From contig NC_007776.1 of NCBI RefSeq assembly GCF_000013225.1, positions 1,455,001 through 1,519,000 on the forward strand: a DNA stretch of 64,000 bases, read 5' to 3'. Position numbers and translations under genes: made by a program. Below the pieces are notes generated by a model. The model did no database searches, was not told the origin of the DNA, and saw nothing but the letters and a program-made list of their open reading frames with translations. Of this stretch, positions 34,190 through 42,293 are shown piece by piece (within the stretch, counting starts at the first letter, position 1; each line of letters starts with the position of its first letter). The DNA comes from Synechococcus sp. JA-2-3B'a(2-13) (GTDB lineage Bacteria; Cyanobacteriota; Cyanobacteriia; Thermostichales; Thermostichaceae).

Positions 34190-34440
34190 GGCCCCAGAAC
34201 ACACCCGTTCTGGTGGAAATGGGGTGGATTTGGGCAAAGTTCACCTGGCCACTGCCCATGAGGGTATGGATATCTTCATCGCTAACGGTCAGGAGCTGCA
34301 GTCGAAGCGGCAGTACCCGGAAAGCCGAAGGGGAAGCTGGCCCAGTTGCTGCGTTGCAGGCAAAAGGGTTCGCGGCGGTATCGCCGACTGGTTCGTCATC
34401 TTTCCTGTCGGGCCCAAGCTGTTCGCCTCTGGCGGCGGGG
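34190..34440 (+). pseudogene. Relic of an IS200/IS605-type TnpB gene
   Basis: A short stretch resembles the central part of TnpB: GGNGVDLGKVHLATAHEG keeps the RuvC-I like G-V-D-L-G, followed by FIANGQELQSKRQYPESRRGS. The homology then continues in a second frame from about 34346 (LRCRQKGSRRYRRLVRHL), so at least one frameshift is present. The N-terminal domain, RuvC-II, zinc ribbon and RuvC-III are absent. It lies between the creatininase-family gene and dapL and is now only 250 bases long. Confidence 0.7.
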
Positions 34441-34480
34441 AGCGCTTGAAAGAATCCTCGCCCTCTGGGTCAAGACTCAA

Positions 34481-35731
34481 TTAACCAACGGCTCCAGCCC
34501 CCGCAAACACGCTGCCAATGCGGCGCATTGCCTCTTCCACGTTGGCGCGGCTGTTGAAAGCGGACAGGCGCAGATAGCCCTCTCCGGCGCTGCCGAAGCC
34601 AGAGCCGGGGGTACCCACCACATGGCAGGTGTGCAGCAGCTTGTCGAAAAACTCCCAACTGCTCAGCCCATCGGGTGTTTTCACCCAGACGTAGGGGGCA
34701 TTCACGCCGCCATAGACTTGGATCCCCACTTCGGCCAACTGCTGGCGAATGATGCGGGCATTTTCCAGGTAAAACTGCACCAGACCTTGCACCTGCGCTT
34801 GCCCCGCTTCGGAATAGACCGCCTCCGCCCCCCGCTGCACAATGTAGGACACCCCGTTGAACTTGGTGGATTGACGGCGATACCACAAGCTCCACAGATC
34901 CACCCAGGATCCATCGGCAGCTTGCCCCCGCAAAGACTTGGGCACCACCGTAAAGGCACAGCGGGTGCCGGTAAACCCAGCGGTTTTGGAAAAGGAGCGG
35001 AACTCGATGGCACATTCCCGCGCCCCTGGAATCTCGTAAATGGAGTGGGGGATCCCGGGCTCGGTGATATAGGCTTCGTAGGCGGCATCGAACAGGATCA
35101 GGGAGCCGTGGGCACGGGCATAGTCCACCCAGTTTTGCAGATGCTCCCGTGTGGCCACTGCGCCTGTGGGGTTATTGGGGAAGCAGAGGTAGATCACATC
35201 CACCTTTTGGCTGGGCAGGCTGGCGGTGAAGTGATTTTCGGCAGTGATGGGCAGATAGACCAGGCCCTCGTATTCGCCGCGTTCGTTGGCCGGCCCCGTA
35301 TGGCCCGCCATCACGTTGGTGTCCACATAAACCGGATAGACAGGATCCGTGATGGCGATGGTGTTGTCGTGGCCGAGGATATCCAGGATGTTGCCGCAAT
35401 CGCACTTGGAGCCATCGGAGACGAAGATCTCGGAAGCGTCGATATCGCAGTTGCGGGCCTGGAAGTCGTGCCGGGCAATGGCCTGGCGCAGCCACTCGTA
35501 GCCCTGCTCTGGCCCATAGCCGCGAAAGGTGGCCCGTTCCCCCATTTCCTCCACCGCCCGGATCATGGCCGTTCGACAGGCTTCCGGCAGCGGCTCGGTG
35601 ACATCGCCAATGCCCATTTTGATAATTTGAGCTTCGGGATGGGCGGTGGCAAAAGCCTGCACCCGCCGGGCGATCTCGGGAAAGAGATAGCCGGTCTTGA
35701 GCTTGAGGAAGTGGTCGTTGATCCTGGCCAT
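34481..35731 (-). CDS. dapL: LL-diaminopimelate aminotransferase
   Basis: Converts tetrahydrodipicolinate directly to LL-diaminopimelate, the plant/cyanobacterial/chlamydial shortcut to lysine and peptidoglycan precursor. It has 416 residues. The N terminus [20 protein letters not shown] and [16 protein letters not shown] are diagnostic; PLP-binding elements are [26 protein letters not shown], and [14 protein letters not shown] with the Lys. It shares the theme of amino-acid synthesis with hom downstream but is not in an operon with it. Confidence 0.96.
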   Translation of the reverse strand: MARINDHFLKLKTGYLFPEIARRVQAFATAHPEAQIIKMGIGDVTEPLPEACRTAMIRAVEEMGERATFRGYGPEQGYEWLRQAIARHDFQARNCDIDASEIFVSDGSKCDCGNILDILGHDNTIAITDPVYPVYVDTNVMAGHTGPANERGEYEGLVYLPITAENHFTASLPSQKVDVIYLCFPNNPTGAVATREHLQNWVDYARAHGSLILFDAAYEAYITEPGIPHSIYEIPGARECAIEFRSFSKTAGFTGTRCAFTVVPKSLRGQAADGSWVDLWSLWYRRQSTKFNGVSYIVQRGAEAVYSEAGQAQVQGLVQFYLENARIIRQQLAEVGIQVYGGVNAPYVWVKTPDGLSSWEFFDKLLHTCHVVGTPGSGFGSAGEGYLRLSAFNSRANVEEAMRRIGSVFAGAGAVG

Positions 35732-35774
35732 GGAGGTTTGCCGAAGAGGAGGTCATCGGCTTTTCAGTGTAGCT

Positions 35775-35801
35775 GCTCGCGCTAGCGGGACGGAGTCCTT
35801 A
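35775..35801 (+). repeat. Palindromic repeat copy, GGAC/GTCC subtype
   Basis: Reads CTCGCGCTAGCGGGACGGAG then TCCTTA. The core GGAC-GGA-GTCC is self-complementary. A weaker second copy follows at about 35862-35880 (GCGGGACGGAGTA). Both are in the dapL-LRR intergenic region. Confidence 0.8.
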
Positions 35802-35917
35802 GCCGGTTCCGGGCCAGAACTCTTCTACGTCGCGGTTCCCCTGCCCATAGCAACAACCCCGGCGGAGGCGGGACGGAGTAGGATGCTACCTTGGCAAAGA
35901 TCCTTTGGAGAGCAGGG

Positions 35918-36823
35918 ATGAAGCAGCAGAGGGGAATGGCTCGGCACGAGAGGTGGGCGGTGGGCCTGTTGGCGATCTGGGTTTGGCTGAGCTGGGGGAT
36001 GGGGGCCTGGTCTGCTCCCCTTTGTCGGGATCCCCTCTTGCTGCGGCAGATCTTGGCAGCTCTGGGCCGTCCGGAGGTGAAGGTAGAGGAGGTGGCCCTT
36101 TTTGATCCGGATCAGTGTCTTGTCCAACTGGTGTTGGATCGCCAGGGGTTGAGCGGCTCCTTGCCGCCCGAAATAGGCCAATTTCGCCGGTTGCGAGCCT
36201 TGTCCCTCAGCCACAACCAACTTTCCGGCCCCCTGCCGCCCGAGCTGGGGCAACTCGGCCAGTTGGAAAACCTGTTTCTCGACTACAACGAATTCTCCGG
36301 CTCCATTCCATCCGAGCTGGGGCAGCTGCGCAACCTGCGCGGCCTGTTTTTGGATCACAACCAGCTCTCTGGGCCTATTCCCCCCCAGCTGGGGCAACTG
36401 CGCCACCTGGAAAACCTCATCCTGCAAAACAACCGCCTCAGCGGCACCCTTCCCGGCCAACTGGGCCAGATGAGCTCCCTCAAGGGCCTGTTTTTGGATC
36501 GCAATCAGCTCTCTGGGCCTATCCCCCCTCAACTGGGGCAACTGCACCATCTGGAAAACCTCTACTTGTCGGACAATCGCCTCAGCGGATCCCTGCCCCC
36601 CGAGCTGGCTCAGCTGAATCAGTTACGGGATCTGCGCCTGGCACGTAACCAATTCACGGGAGAACTGCCGACCTTTTTGGCAGAACTGCCCCGACTGGAG
36701 CGGCTGCACATCGAGGGAAACCCCGGCCTCTGCTTGCCGGCCGCCCTGTCGGAGTGGTTTGCCGGCCTAAACCCGGCGGATCCCCTGCCATCTCCCCTCT
36801 GCTCATGGACTCCGTCCCGCTAA
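35918..36823 (+). CDS. Secreted leucine-rich-repeat protein (plant-type LRR)
   Basis: A 301-residue protein. A signal peptide (WAVGLLAIWVWLSWGMGAWS-A) is followed by an N-terminal cap with Cys pair and about seven 24-residue repeats of the form LSGPLPPELGQLxxLxxLxL, i.e. the plant-specific LxGxIPxxLGxL class, then a C-terminal cap (GNPGLCLPAAL). Such repeats bind proteins or peptides outside the cell. GGAGAG upstream supports ATG 35918. The last residues (CSWTPSR and the TAA stop) are encoded by a copy of the palindromic repeat, so the tail is repeat-derived. The internal DNA repeats also invite recombination. Confidence 0.85.
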   Translation: MKQQRGMARHERWAVGLLAIWVWLSWGMGAWSAPLCRDPLLLRQILAALGRPEVKVEEVALFDPDQCLVQLVLDRQGLSGSLPPEIGQFRRLRALSLSHNQLSGPLPPELGQLGQLENLFLDYNEFSGSIPSELGQLRNLRGLFLDHNQLSGPIPPQLGQLRHLENLILQNNRLSGTLPGQLGQMSSLKGLFLDRNQLSGPIPPQLGQLHHLENLYLSDNRLSGSLPPELAQLNQLRDLRLARNQFTGELPTFLAELPRLERLHIEGNPGLCLPAALSEWFAGLNPADPLPSPLCSWTPSR

Positions 36824-36884
36824 CGCGACCGGTAGCCTACTGGGACTCCGTCCCGCTCAAGTGCTCCGCACCGCGACCGCGAAC
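36807..36884 (-). repeat. Cluster of three palindromic repeat copies at the LRR/DUF3326 convergent ends
   Basis: GGACTCCGTCCCGCTAACGC at 36807-36826, a second GGACTCCGTCCCGCTC at 36843-36858 and an AAGTGCTCCGCACCGCGAC copy at 36859-36884. The first gives the LRR gene its TAA stop; the others are read inside the end of the DUF3326 gene. Confidence 0.85.
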
Positions 36885-38015
36885 GGCGCAAGTGTGGGAT
36901 CCCAGCTTTTCCGGGGTGGAGGGGGAGAGCCGTAGCGACGACCAGGCCACTCCTGCTCGATGGGCCACCACCACTCCAATCGCCTCTAGATAGGAGGTTA
37001 CCGATACATGAGGGATCCCCAACTGGCGGGGATGCACCTGCATCACGGTGGTGTTTTCCTCGACGGCAATGAAAAGCGGAGGACGAGTAAGAACTCCGTC
37101 CGTTCGCGTCAGCGGCGGAGCATTGTGGCGCGGTCGCGACAGCATTGCGGAGCCATAACGGCTGGCCAGGTGCAGCAAGCCAGGCCCCCCAAAGGCAGTG
37201 GCCGGGGCAATGACGCTGTCCACCTGCTCTGCTGTCAGGTCGCCCGGTTGGGCGGGATCCCCGCTCTTGACGAACTGGGGAGCGTAGCTGAGGCCCACCA
37301 AAACCGAAGGCAAGAAGGTAAACCCCACCTCTTCAGCAGCAGCGCGGGGGTGAACCGGCTTGGGGAAAGTCTCAGGGTAGAAAGCGGGGGCATGGGCACA
37401 AGGGATCCGCAACTCCCGCACCACCAGGTGGCTGATCAGGGCTTCGACGCCGGCCAGGGGATCCACCCCCCTTCCCTGCTCGTACTGGCTGAAGTCCAAG
37501 TCATCCGGAAAGCGGGCCACCACGGCAATGGCCTCTGCCCCCAGGCGAACCAGCTCCTGGGCAGTCTCCAAGAGAGCATCGGGCCGGGCTAGGGATCCCT
37601 GGCTGGCCCCGGAGGGGGAGAAGCTGACGGAAACGCCCAAGGGTTGGCGGGTCAAGCGCCAGGGGCCGATGTTGAGCCCCAAGGTGGCCTGAGCGGCTTG
37701 CATCACCTGCAGGTGGCGTTGTTGCAGATCAGGGGGGATCCCGGCATCCAGCACCACCCCAACACAGTTTTGGCGCACTGGCCGCAAATTCCACACTCCC
37801 GCACAGAACTGATCCAGGCCGTACCCTTCCACGTACAACACGTTCCCCATCGGCCAAAACAAACTGGCTCCGTTTAACACGTTGGGATGGGTAATGACCC
37901 GCTCTGCGGCTGCTGCCAGGGTGCGGGCAACAGGCAGGGCATCCCCGGCAAAACCACCGATGCGGGCACCAATGCCGGTGGGGATGAGCAGGAGGCTGGT
38001 GTAGGGATGGCTCAT
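36837..38015 (-). CDS. DUF3326-type protein, cyanobacteria/plastid lineage
   Basis: A 392-residue protein of unknown function. The N terminus SHPYTSLLLIPTGIGARIGGFAGDALP and later ERVITHPNVLNGASLFWP, LYVEGYGLDQF, VVLDAGIP and LFIAVEENTTVMQV are the recognisable family blocks. ATG 38015 is used because upstream codons read through the repeat and the next gene. Two regions come from the palindromic repeat: an insert of about 20 residues (MLSRPRHNAPPLTRTDGVLT) directly before PLFIAVEENTT, where related proteins are expected to be continuous, and the C-terminal RGRGAEHLSGTESQ. No catalytic motif is evident. Confidence 0.8.
   Translation of the reverse strand: MSHPYTSLLLIPTGIGARIGGFAGDALPVARTLAAAAERVITHPNVLNGASLFWPMGNVLYVEGYGLDQFCAGVWNLRPVRQNCVGVVLDAGIPPDLQQRHLQVMQAAQATLGLNIGPWRLTRQPLGVSVSFSPSGASQGSLARPDALLETAQELVRLGAEAIAVVARFPDDLDFSQYEQGRGVDPLAGVEALISHLVVRELRIPCAHAPAFYPETFPKPVHPRAAAEEVGFTFLPSVLVGLSYAPQFVKSGDPAQPGDLTAEQVDSVIAPATAFGGPGLLHLASRYGSAMLSRPRHNAPPLTRTDGVLTRPPLFIAVEENTTVMQVHPRQLGIPHVSVTSYLEAIGVVVAHRAGVAWSSLRLSPSTPEKLGSHTCAVRGRGAEHLSGTESQ
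37089..37153 (+). repeat. Two palindromic repeat copies inside the DUF3326 gene
   Basis: GTTCGCGTCAGCGGCGGAGC at 37102-37121 and GGTCGCGACAGCATTGCGGA at 37132-37151, preceded by AACTCCGTCC. They stay in frame with the host gene and account for an extra segment of about 20 residues. Confidence 0.8.
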
Positions 38016-38040
38016 GCTGCTATGTCTACAGCACTCTATG

Positions 38041-38068
38041 CTGCTACACGCGAACGGGAACCGCACCG
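38041..38068 (-). repeat. Palindromic repeat copy at the stop of the protoporphyrinogen oxidase gene
   Basis: On the minus strand it reads GGCGTTAGCGGTGCGGTTCC then CGTTCGCG. The TAG stop of the gene (38069-38071) lies within the TTAGCGG portion at the repeat border. Confidence 0.75.
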
Positions 38069-39604
38069 CTAACGCCGGACGGACAGGATCTGCTGGGCTA
38101 GGGCCTCGGCCCGCCGCACACAATCTCCCAAGGCCACGCCATCCAGGTAGTTGGCACACACCCACACCCCTGGGGTTTGGTCGGCCAGGCTGGCCTGCAA
38201 TTGGGCAATCCGCTGCCGGTGGCCAAGCGTATATTGCGGGATAGCCTGGGGCCACAGGCGCTCTCCCAGGCGGATGGGTTCGACAGGGCGGGTGAGCAGG
38301 ATCTGGCTGAGTTCTGCATGCACAATTTGGGCCCGCTCGTCAGGGGAGAGCGCCGTAATGGGCGGGATCCCTTTCTGGCGGGCAAAAGCCGCATCGGTAG
38401 CTCCCCCGATGAAGCTGATCAGGCAGTGATAGCCCTGAGGAGCCCGCTCTGGGAAGAGGGAGGAGGCCCAGATGGTGCCCAGGGTGCGCAGGCCCTGAGA
38501 GCGAGGGATCAGATGGCCAAACCCTCGCAGCGGTTGGGGGAGGGCTTCTTCTGGATAGGCCAAAGCCACCACCGCCACAGGCGGGTAGGGGATTTCCCTC
38601 AGCAGCCGGCTGGCCTGGGGGTTGAGATCCTGCAGGAGGGTGGCAGCAGCGTAGGCAGGGAGGGTGAGCACCACCTGTTGAGCCGCCACCCAGTGGATTT
38701 CTTCTGGGGCCGTGTGCTCCGCGCCGCTGTCGTGTATGACGAAGCCCACCCGGTAGCCCGTCTCATCCCGCTTGAGATGCACAGCCCGCCAGCCCAGCCG
38801 CAGCGCACTGCCCAGTTTCTGGGCAATCGCCTCAGGTAGCTGCTGCAACCCCTGCCGCAGGTTACCCAGTTGGCCCCGCTTGGGAGGAGGCTGGATGGGG
38901 GAGTTGGCGCTGTCCTGGTGACGGGTTCGCGGGAGCGTCGCGTAGCGATAACGGCTGCGCAAAGCCTGCACAGCACCGGCAAAGAGGCTGCCGTAGCGTT
39001 CTTCCAAGCCGGCAATGCGGGGGAAGGCTGCCAAGGCGCTGAGCTGATCCGGATCCCCGGCATACACCCCTGAGGTGAAAGGTTCGACCAGCCGTTCCAC
39101 CACCTCGGATCCCAGTTGCCGCCGGAAGAATTGCCGCACCGTTTCCTCTCCGCCTGGCGGCGGCGCGACAAACCCCAACAACCCACGTAAGGCCCGCAAC
39201 TTGCCGCCCACGCTCAACAGCCGCGAGCCAATGGCTGCAGAAGGGCTCAGGGGCACCGGCAGCAGCTCTTTTTCCCAGTAGATGTAGCGGGGCAGCTTGG
39301 CATCGGCCAGCACCAGGTGCTCCGCCAAGCCCACCTCGGCAATGAGGTTAAGCAGGGCGGGGACGGGGGTAAAGCTGTTGGGGCCCTCTTCCCAGCGATA
39401 GCTGTCTTTGGATTGGGTGGAGATACAGCCCCCCACGCGGGAGCTGGCCTCGGCCAGGAGCAGCGGCTGGGTGGATTCATCCTTGGGGGATAAGCCCTGT
39501 TGTAATCGCAAGGCCAACGTTAGGCCGCTGATGCCCGCCCCCACCACCACCACCTCGGCCTGCAAGGACTGCGTCCCGCTAAAGTGCTCAACAGAAGAGT
39601 TCAT
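38069..39604 (-). CDS. hemG: Protoporphyrinogen IX oxidase, oxygen-dependent (HemY/PPOX type)
   Basis: FAD enzyme oxidising protoporphyrinogen IX to protoporphyrin IX for heme and chlorophyll. It has 511 residues. The dinucleotide motif VVVVGAGISGLTLALRL follows a short leader; RVGGCISTQ and RWEEGPNSF are the FAD and substrate blocks of PPOX; the C terminus contains YTLGHRQRIAQLQ and GVWVCANYLDGVALGDCV. ATG 39604 is chosen; a TTG at 39637 is also possible. Repeat-derived residues are seen at the N terminus (SVEHFSGTQSLQ) and mid-protein (HDSGAEHTAPE, near 38711-38735). Naming varies (hemG or hemY) for this type. Confidence 0.9.
   Translation of the reverse strand: MNSSVEHFSGTQSLQAEVVVVGAGISGLTLALRLQQGLSPKDESTQPLLLAEASSRVGGCISTQSKDSYRWEEGPNSFTPVPALLNLIAEVGLAEHLVLADAKLPRYIYWEKELLPVPLSPSAAIGSRLLSVGGKLRALRGLLGFVAPPPGGEETVRQFFRRQLGSEVVERLVEPFTSGVYAGDPDQLSALAAFPRIAGLEERYGSLFAGAVQALRSRYRYATLPRTRHQDSANSPIQPPPKRGQLGNLRQGLQQLPEAIAQKLGSALRLGWRAVHLKRDETGYRVGFVIHDSGAEHTAPEEIHWVAAQQVVLTLPAYAAATLLQDLNPQASRLLREIPYPPVAVVALAYPEEALPQPLRGFGHLIPRSQGLRTLGTIWASSLFPERAPQGYHCLISFIGGATDAAFARQKGIPPITALSPDERAQIVHAELSQILLTRPVEPIRLGERLWPQAIPQYTLGHRQRIAQLQASLADQTPGVWVCANYLDGVALGDCVRRAEALAQQILSVRR
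38711..38735 (-). repeat. Palindromic repeat copy inside the protoporphyrinogen oxidase gene
   Basis: Minus strand: CGACAGCGGCGCGGAGCACA. It is translated as HDSGAEHT. The SGAEH peptide recurs in the CHASE2 kinase at 61617, where it is also repeat-encoded. Confidence 0.8.
39563..39590 (-). repeat. Palindromic repeat copy at the start of the protoporphyrinogen oxidase gene
   Basis: On the + strand AAGGACTGCGTCCCGCTAAA then GTGCTCAA. It encodes the residues just before the FAD-binding strand, so the N-terminal leader of this enzyme is repeat-derived. Confidence 0.7.
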
Positions 39605-39680
39605 CTTTTGGGTTCCAACGGGGTTTTCAATCCTCAAGAGTCAAACAATTATGCTCTGAGCCGCTCCCCGTCCCACCAGC

Positions 39681-39709
39681 GCGTTCGCGTCAGCGGTGCG
39701 GAGCATTTT
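39681..39709 (+). repeat. Palindromic repeat copy, GTGC/GCAC subtype
   Basis: GCGTTCGCGTCAGCGGTGCG followed by GAGCATTTT. Intergenic, just beyond the hom stop codon (39723). Confidence 0.85.
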
Positions 39710-39722
39710 GGATCTATAGCAG

Positions 39723-41033
39723 CTAGCGCAGCACCCGAAATAGGCTGGGGATCCCGGCCACCTGGGGCAGTTGTTGGATCTCGGCCAGCGCCTGTCGGCA
39801 ATCGGCCTCGCGGACGGTGTGGGTGAGGATGACGATCTCCGCCTGCTCTTGGTGACATTCCTTTTGGGTAATGCTCTCCAGGCTAACCCGGTGGCGACCG
39901 AAGCAGGTGCCAATCGCCCCCATTACCCCCGGCTGATCCTGAGCCAACACCCGCACGTAAAACTCCGACTCCAATTCCGAGAGAGGGATCAAAGAGGCGG
40001 CAGCGGGGAAGCAGGAGAATCCCCACAGCGGATTGGGGGCATCAGCCCCCGTTTGCCGGTGGGCAATCAGGGTCAGCAGATCGCCAACAACGGCACTGGC
40101 AGTCGGCCCCCGCCCCGCCCCCGGCCCCGACAGCACCACCTGCCCCAAGGGATCCCCCTGCACCAGGACGGCATTGTCCACACCGTTGATGTTGGCCAAG
40201 GGGTGGGTAGAGGGCAGAAGGGTGGGGTGAACCCGGATATCCAAAGCCATCTTCGCTGCCTCCCCGCCAGAGTTGGCCCTTTGGGCGATGGCCAAGAGCT
40301 TGAAGGTGTAGCCCCACTCGCGGGCATAGCGAATGTCGGTGGGGCTGATGCCGCGGATCCCTTCGCAGGGGATGGCTTCCCGCTTCACAGACACCCCGAA
40401 AGCAAGGCTGGCCAAAATGGCGATCTTGTCGGCGGCATCCCACCCTTCCACATCGGCGCTGGGATCCGCCTCGGCGTAGCCGTGGGCCTGGGCCAGGGCC
40501 AGGGCTTCCTCAAACGAGCTGGCCGCCTGGGTCATCTGGCTGAGGATGAAGTTGGTGGTGCCGTTCACAATGCCCCAGACCGCCTGGATGTGGCTGGCCT
40601 GCAGGGACTGTTGCAAGGGCTGCAGAATCGGGATCCCGCCCCCGACTGCCGCTTCCAAGAGCACCGAGACTTTGGCTTGGGCTGCCGCCTGAAAGATCTC
40701 CTCCCCGTGGCGGGCGATCACCGCTTTGTTGGCTGTGATCACCGGTTTGCCGTGGTCAAGGGCTTTTAAGATCAAGGTGCGGGCCGGCTCCAAGCCCCCC
40801 ATCAGCTCGATGACCACGTCGATTTCCGGATCCGACACGATTTGCTCCAGATTGGTGGTCAGGCGCTCAGGTGGGATCCGCACTTGCCGCGGCTTATCCA
40901 AAGAGCGCACCCCCACCGCCGCAATCTCAACTGACTGCAAGAGAGGATGCCGGGGTTGCTGCAGAATTTGCACAACACCCGTGCCAACCGTGCCCAGCCC
41001 CAATAGCCCAACTCGTTCGCGGTAGCGGCGCAT
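39723..41033 (-). CDS. hom: Homoserine dehydrogenase
   Basis: Reduces aspartate semialdehyde to homoserine, the branch to Thr and Met. It has 436 residues. The NAD(P) motif VGLLGLGTVGTGVV at the N terminus, VIELMGGLEPA, the substrate region WGIVNGTTNFILSQMT and EGWDAADKIAILASLAFG, and a C-terminal ACT domain (VLAQDQPGVMGAIGTCFGRH) with expected Thr regulation. The start is ATG 41033. Repeats flank the gene on both sides. Confidence 0.96.
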   Translation of the reverse strand: MRRYRERVGLLGLGTVGTGVVQILQQPRHPLLQSVEIAAVGVRSLDKPRQVRIPPERLTTNLEQIVSDPEIDVVIELMGGLEPARTLILKALDHGKPVITANKAVIARHGEEIFQAAAQAKVSVLLEAAVGGGIPILQPLQQSLQASHIQAVWGIVNGTTNFILSQMTQAASSFEEALALAQAHGYAEADPSADVEGWDAADKIAILASLAFGVSVKREAIPCEGIRGISPTDIRYAREWGYTFKLLAIAQRANSGGEAAKMALDIRVHPTLLPSTHPLANINGVDNAVLVQGDPLGQVVLSGPGAGRGPTASAVVGDLLTLIAHRQTGADAPNPLWGFSCFPAAASLIPLSELESEFYVRVLAQDQPGVMGAIGTCFGRHRVSLESITQKECHQEQAEIVILTHTVREADCRQALAEIQQLPQVAGIPSLFRVLR

Positions 41034-41068
41034 AGCGCTTTAGACCACAACTCTTCCTTTTGCCTGCT

Positions 41069-41240
41069 GTTCCCGTTAGCGGGACGGAGTCCTTTGCCCT
41101 GTGAGGGCTCCGCCTCGCCAATGCAAACAGGAAGCGGACGGGATCCCCTCACCATTATCACGCTTGGATCCACGCTCTGCTAACGCGACCATGATCCGCA
41201 TGCAGAGCACTTTGTTCGCGCTAGCGGGACGGCGTCCTTA
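41069..41240 (+). repeat. Palindromic repeat array between hom and the GvpL/F-like gene
   Basis: At least three copies in 172 bases: GTTCCCGTTAGCGGGACGGA at 41069-41088, partial halves near 41174-41212 (CTCTGCTAACGCGACC and GCATGCAGAGCACTTT) and GTTCGCGCTAGCGGGACGGC at 41214-41233 with GTCCTTA. The first has two nested hairpins: GTTCCCG with CGGGAC, and GGAC with GTCC around GGA. The last copy supplies the TAA stop of the minus-strand gene that ends at 41238. Confidence 0.85.
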
Positions 41241-42044
41241 GTTGGGATCTATACACTTGTCCGCCAGAGAATCCCGCAAGGCACGGACAAAGTGATAGGG
41301 GGGCAAAGGGGCGCTCCAATCCAGTTGCCAATGGGGGTGCTGATCCAGCCAGGTTTGGGTGAGCTGAGCGGCGGCTTCCCACTCGGCAGGGGTGAGCAAA
41401 AAGTAAAGCCGCAAGGCTTCTCCTGGCTGGGGATCCCCCCTTTGCACAGGCCAGGTGGAAGGCCAAAGCTGCTGTAGGGCTTGCTGCTCCTGCTCTTGCT
41501 GCTCTTGGGCCTGTCGTTGCTGGAGATAGGCTTGCTTGCGGGCCAACAGATAGGCCGTCCCGCTTAGGGAGGGCTGTGGCTCCGGTTGGGGCTGAGGTTG
41601 AACCCTTCCTTTGAGACAGTACTCGGCCCGCCCCCCAATGGCTGCGAGGGCTTGTTCGTACTCCGTCTGCCGGGACAGCAGATGGGATCCCAGCTTTTCT
41701 GCTGAGAGGAAGCAGGTGCCGAAGCGCAGGGGCAGCACCGGCATCTGGGCGAACAGTCGGCAGATCACCTGGTCGTGGCGCAGGGCAGAGCGCACCAACA
41801 CCTCATCCGAGACTTGCAGCGACTCCGGATCCGGCATCGGCTCCACAGCAGCGGCAATTCGGCTGCCTGTCGGGGAGAACACCTGCACCGACCGATGGAT
41901 CCCCTCGGTTTGCCGGATGAAGGGCAAAAGTTCTGGAGCTGGCTGCGGGAAGAAGGCGTAGGTGTAAAGGGGGCTGTTGATACTCTGCTCATTCCCGTCA
42001 GCAGTACGGAGCACTTGGGGTTCTGGCTGAGCTGGGAAGGTCAT
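41238..42044 (-). CDS. GvpL/GvpF-family protein (gas vesicle accessory)
   Basis: A 268-residue protein. The family pattern is visible as LYTYAFFPQP at the start, VRSALRHDQVICRLFAQMPVLPLRFGTCF in the middle, and the C-terminal ferredoxin-like region LRLYFLLTPAEWEAAAQ with PYHFV. A Gln-rich helix (residues about 170-195, QQRQAQEQQEQEQQALQQ) is probably coiled coil. Other gvp genes are not in the window. Repeat-derived residues occur near the N terminus (VLRTADGNEQSI) and the stop codon lies in a repeat. Whether vesicles are made cannot be judged. Confidence 0.75.
   Translation of the reverse strand: MTFPAQPEPQVLRTADGNEQSINSPLYTYAFFPQPAPELLPFIRQTEGIHRSVQVFSPTGSRIAAAVEPMPDPESLQVSDEVLVRSALRHDQVICRLFAQMPVLPLRFGTCFLSAEKLGSHLLSRQTEYEQALAAIGGRAEYCLKGRVQPQPQPEPQPSLSGTAYLLARKQAYLQQRQAQEQQEQEQQALQQLWPSTWPVQRGDPQPGEALRLYFLLTPAEWEAAAQLTQTWLDQHPHWQLDWSAPLPPYHFVRALRDSLADKCIDPN
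41992..42017 (+). repeat. Palindromic repeat copy inside the GvpL/F-like gene
   Basis: ATTCCCGTCAGCAGTACGGA followed by GCACTTGG. It encodes residues 12-20 of the protein on the opposite strand. Confidence 0.7.
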
Positions 42045-42293
42045 GGTCTCGGATTTAAGACGAGTAGGTAAGACGGGTAGGCTCGCCTTCCCAGTCTACG
42101 CAACCTAGGATTGGGATCTTTGAAACCTACAGGGTTCCACCTATAGAGTTCCACGGCCAGAGTTCCACGGCCAGCCTGGAGATGCGATAGACTAACCTCG
42201 CATTGGTTCTACACAGGGCTGTGGTGTCGGGGGCCGGAACAGCGCCCGTGTTCAGGCGGGCTCCCCGCCTCAATGCCCCTAACAGGTGAGGCC

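Noticed and set aside
34346-35785. A 479-codon plus-strand frame covering dapL
   Set aside because: Antisense to a clear LL-diaminopimelate aminotransferase; only its first ~20 codons matter, as part of the TnpB relic.
38016-38255. 80-residue extension of the DUF3326 protein
   Set aside because: It is antisense-frame material overlapping the protoporphyrinogen oxidase gene; the family start is at 38015.
38923-38945. Another repeat copy in the protoporphyrinogen oxidase gene (GTTCGCGGGAGCGTCGCG)
   Set aside because: Core AGCGG and GGAG elements are missing; too weak to count.
41069-41240. Possible CRISPR array because of several short repeats
   Set aside because: Copies vary in sequence and orientation, spacing is irregular and no cas genes are present.
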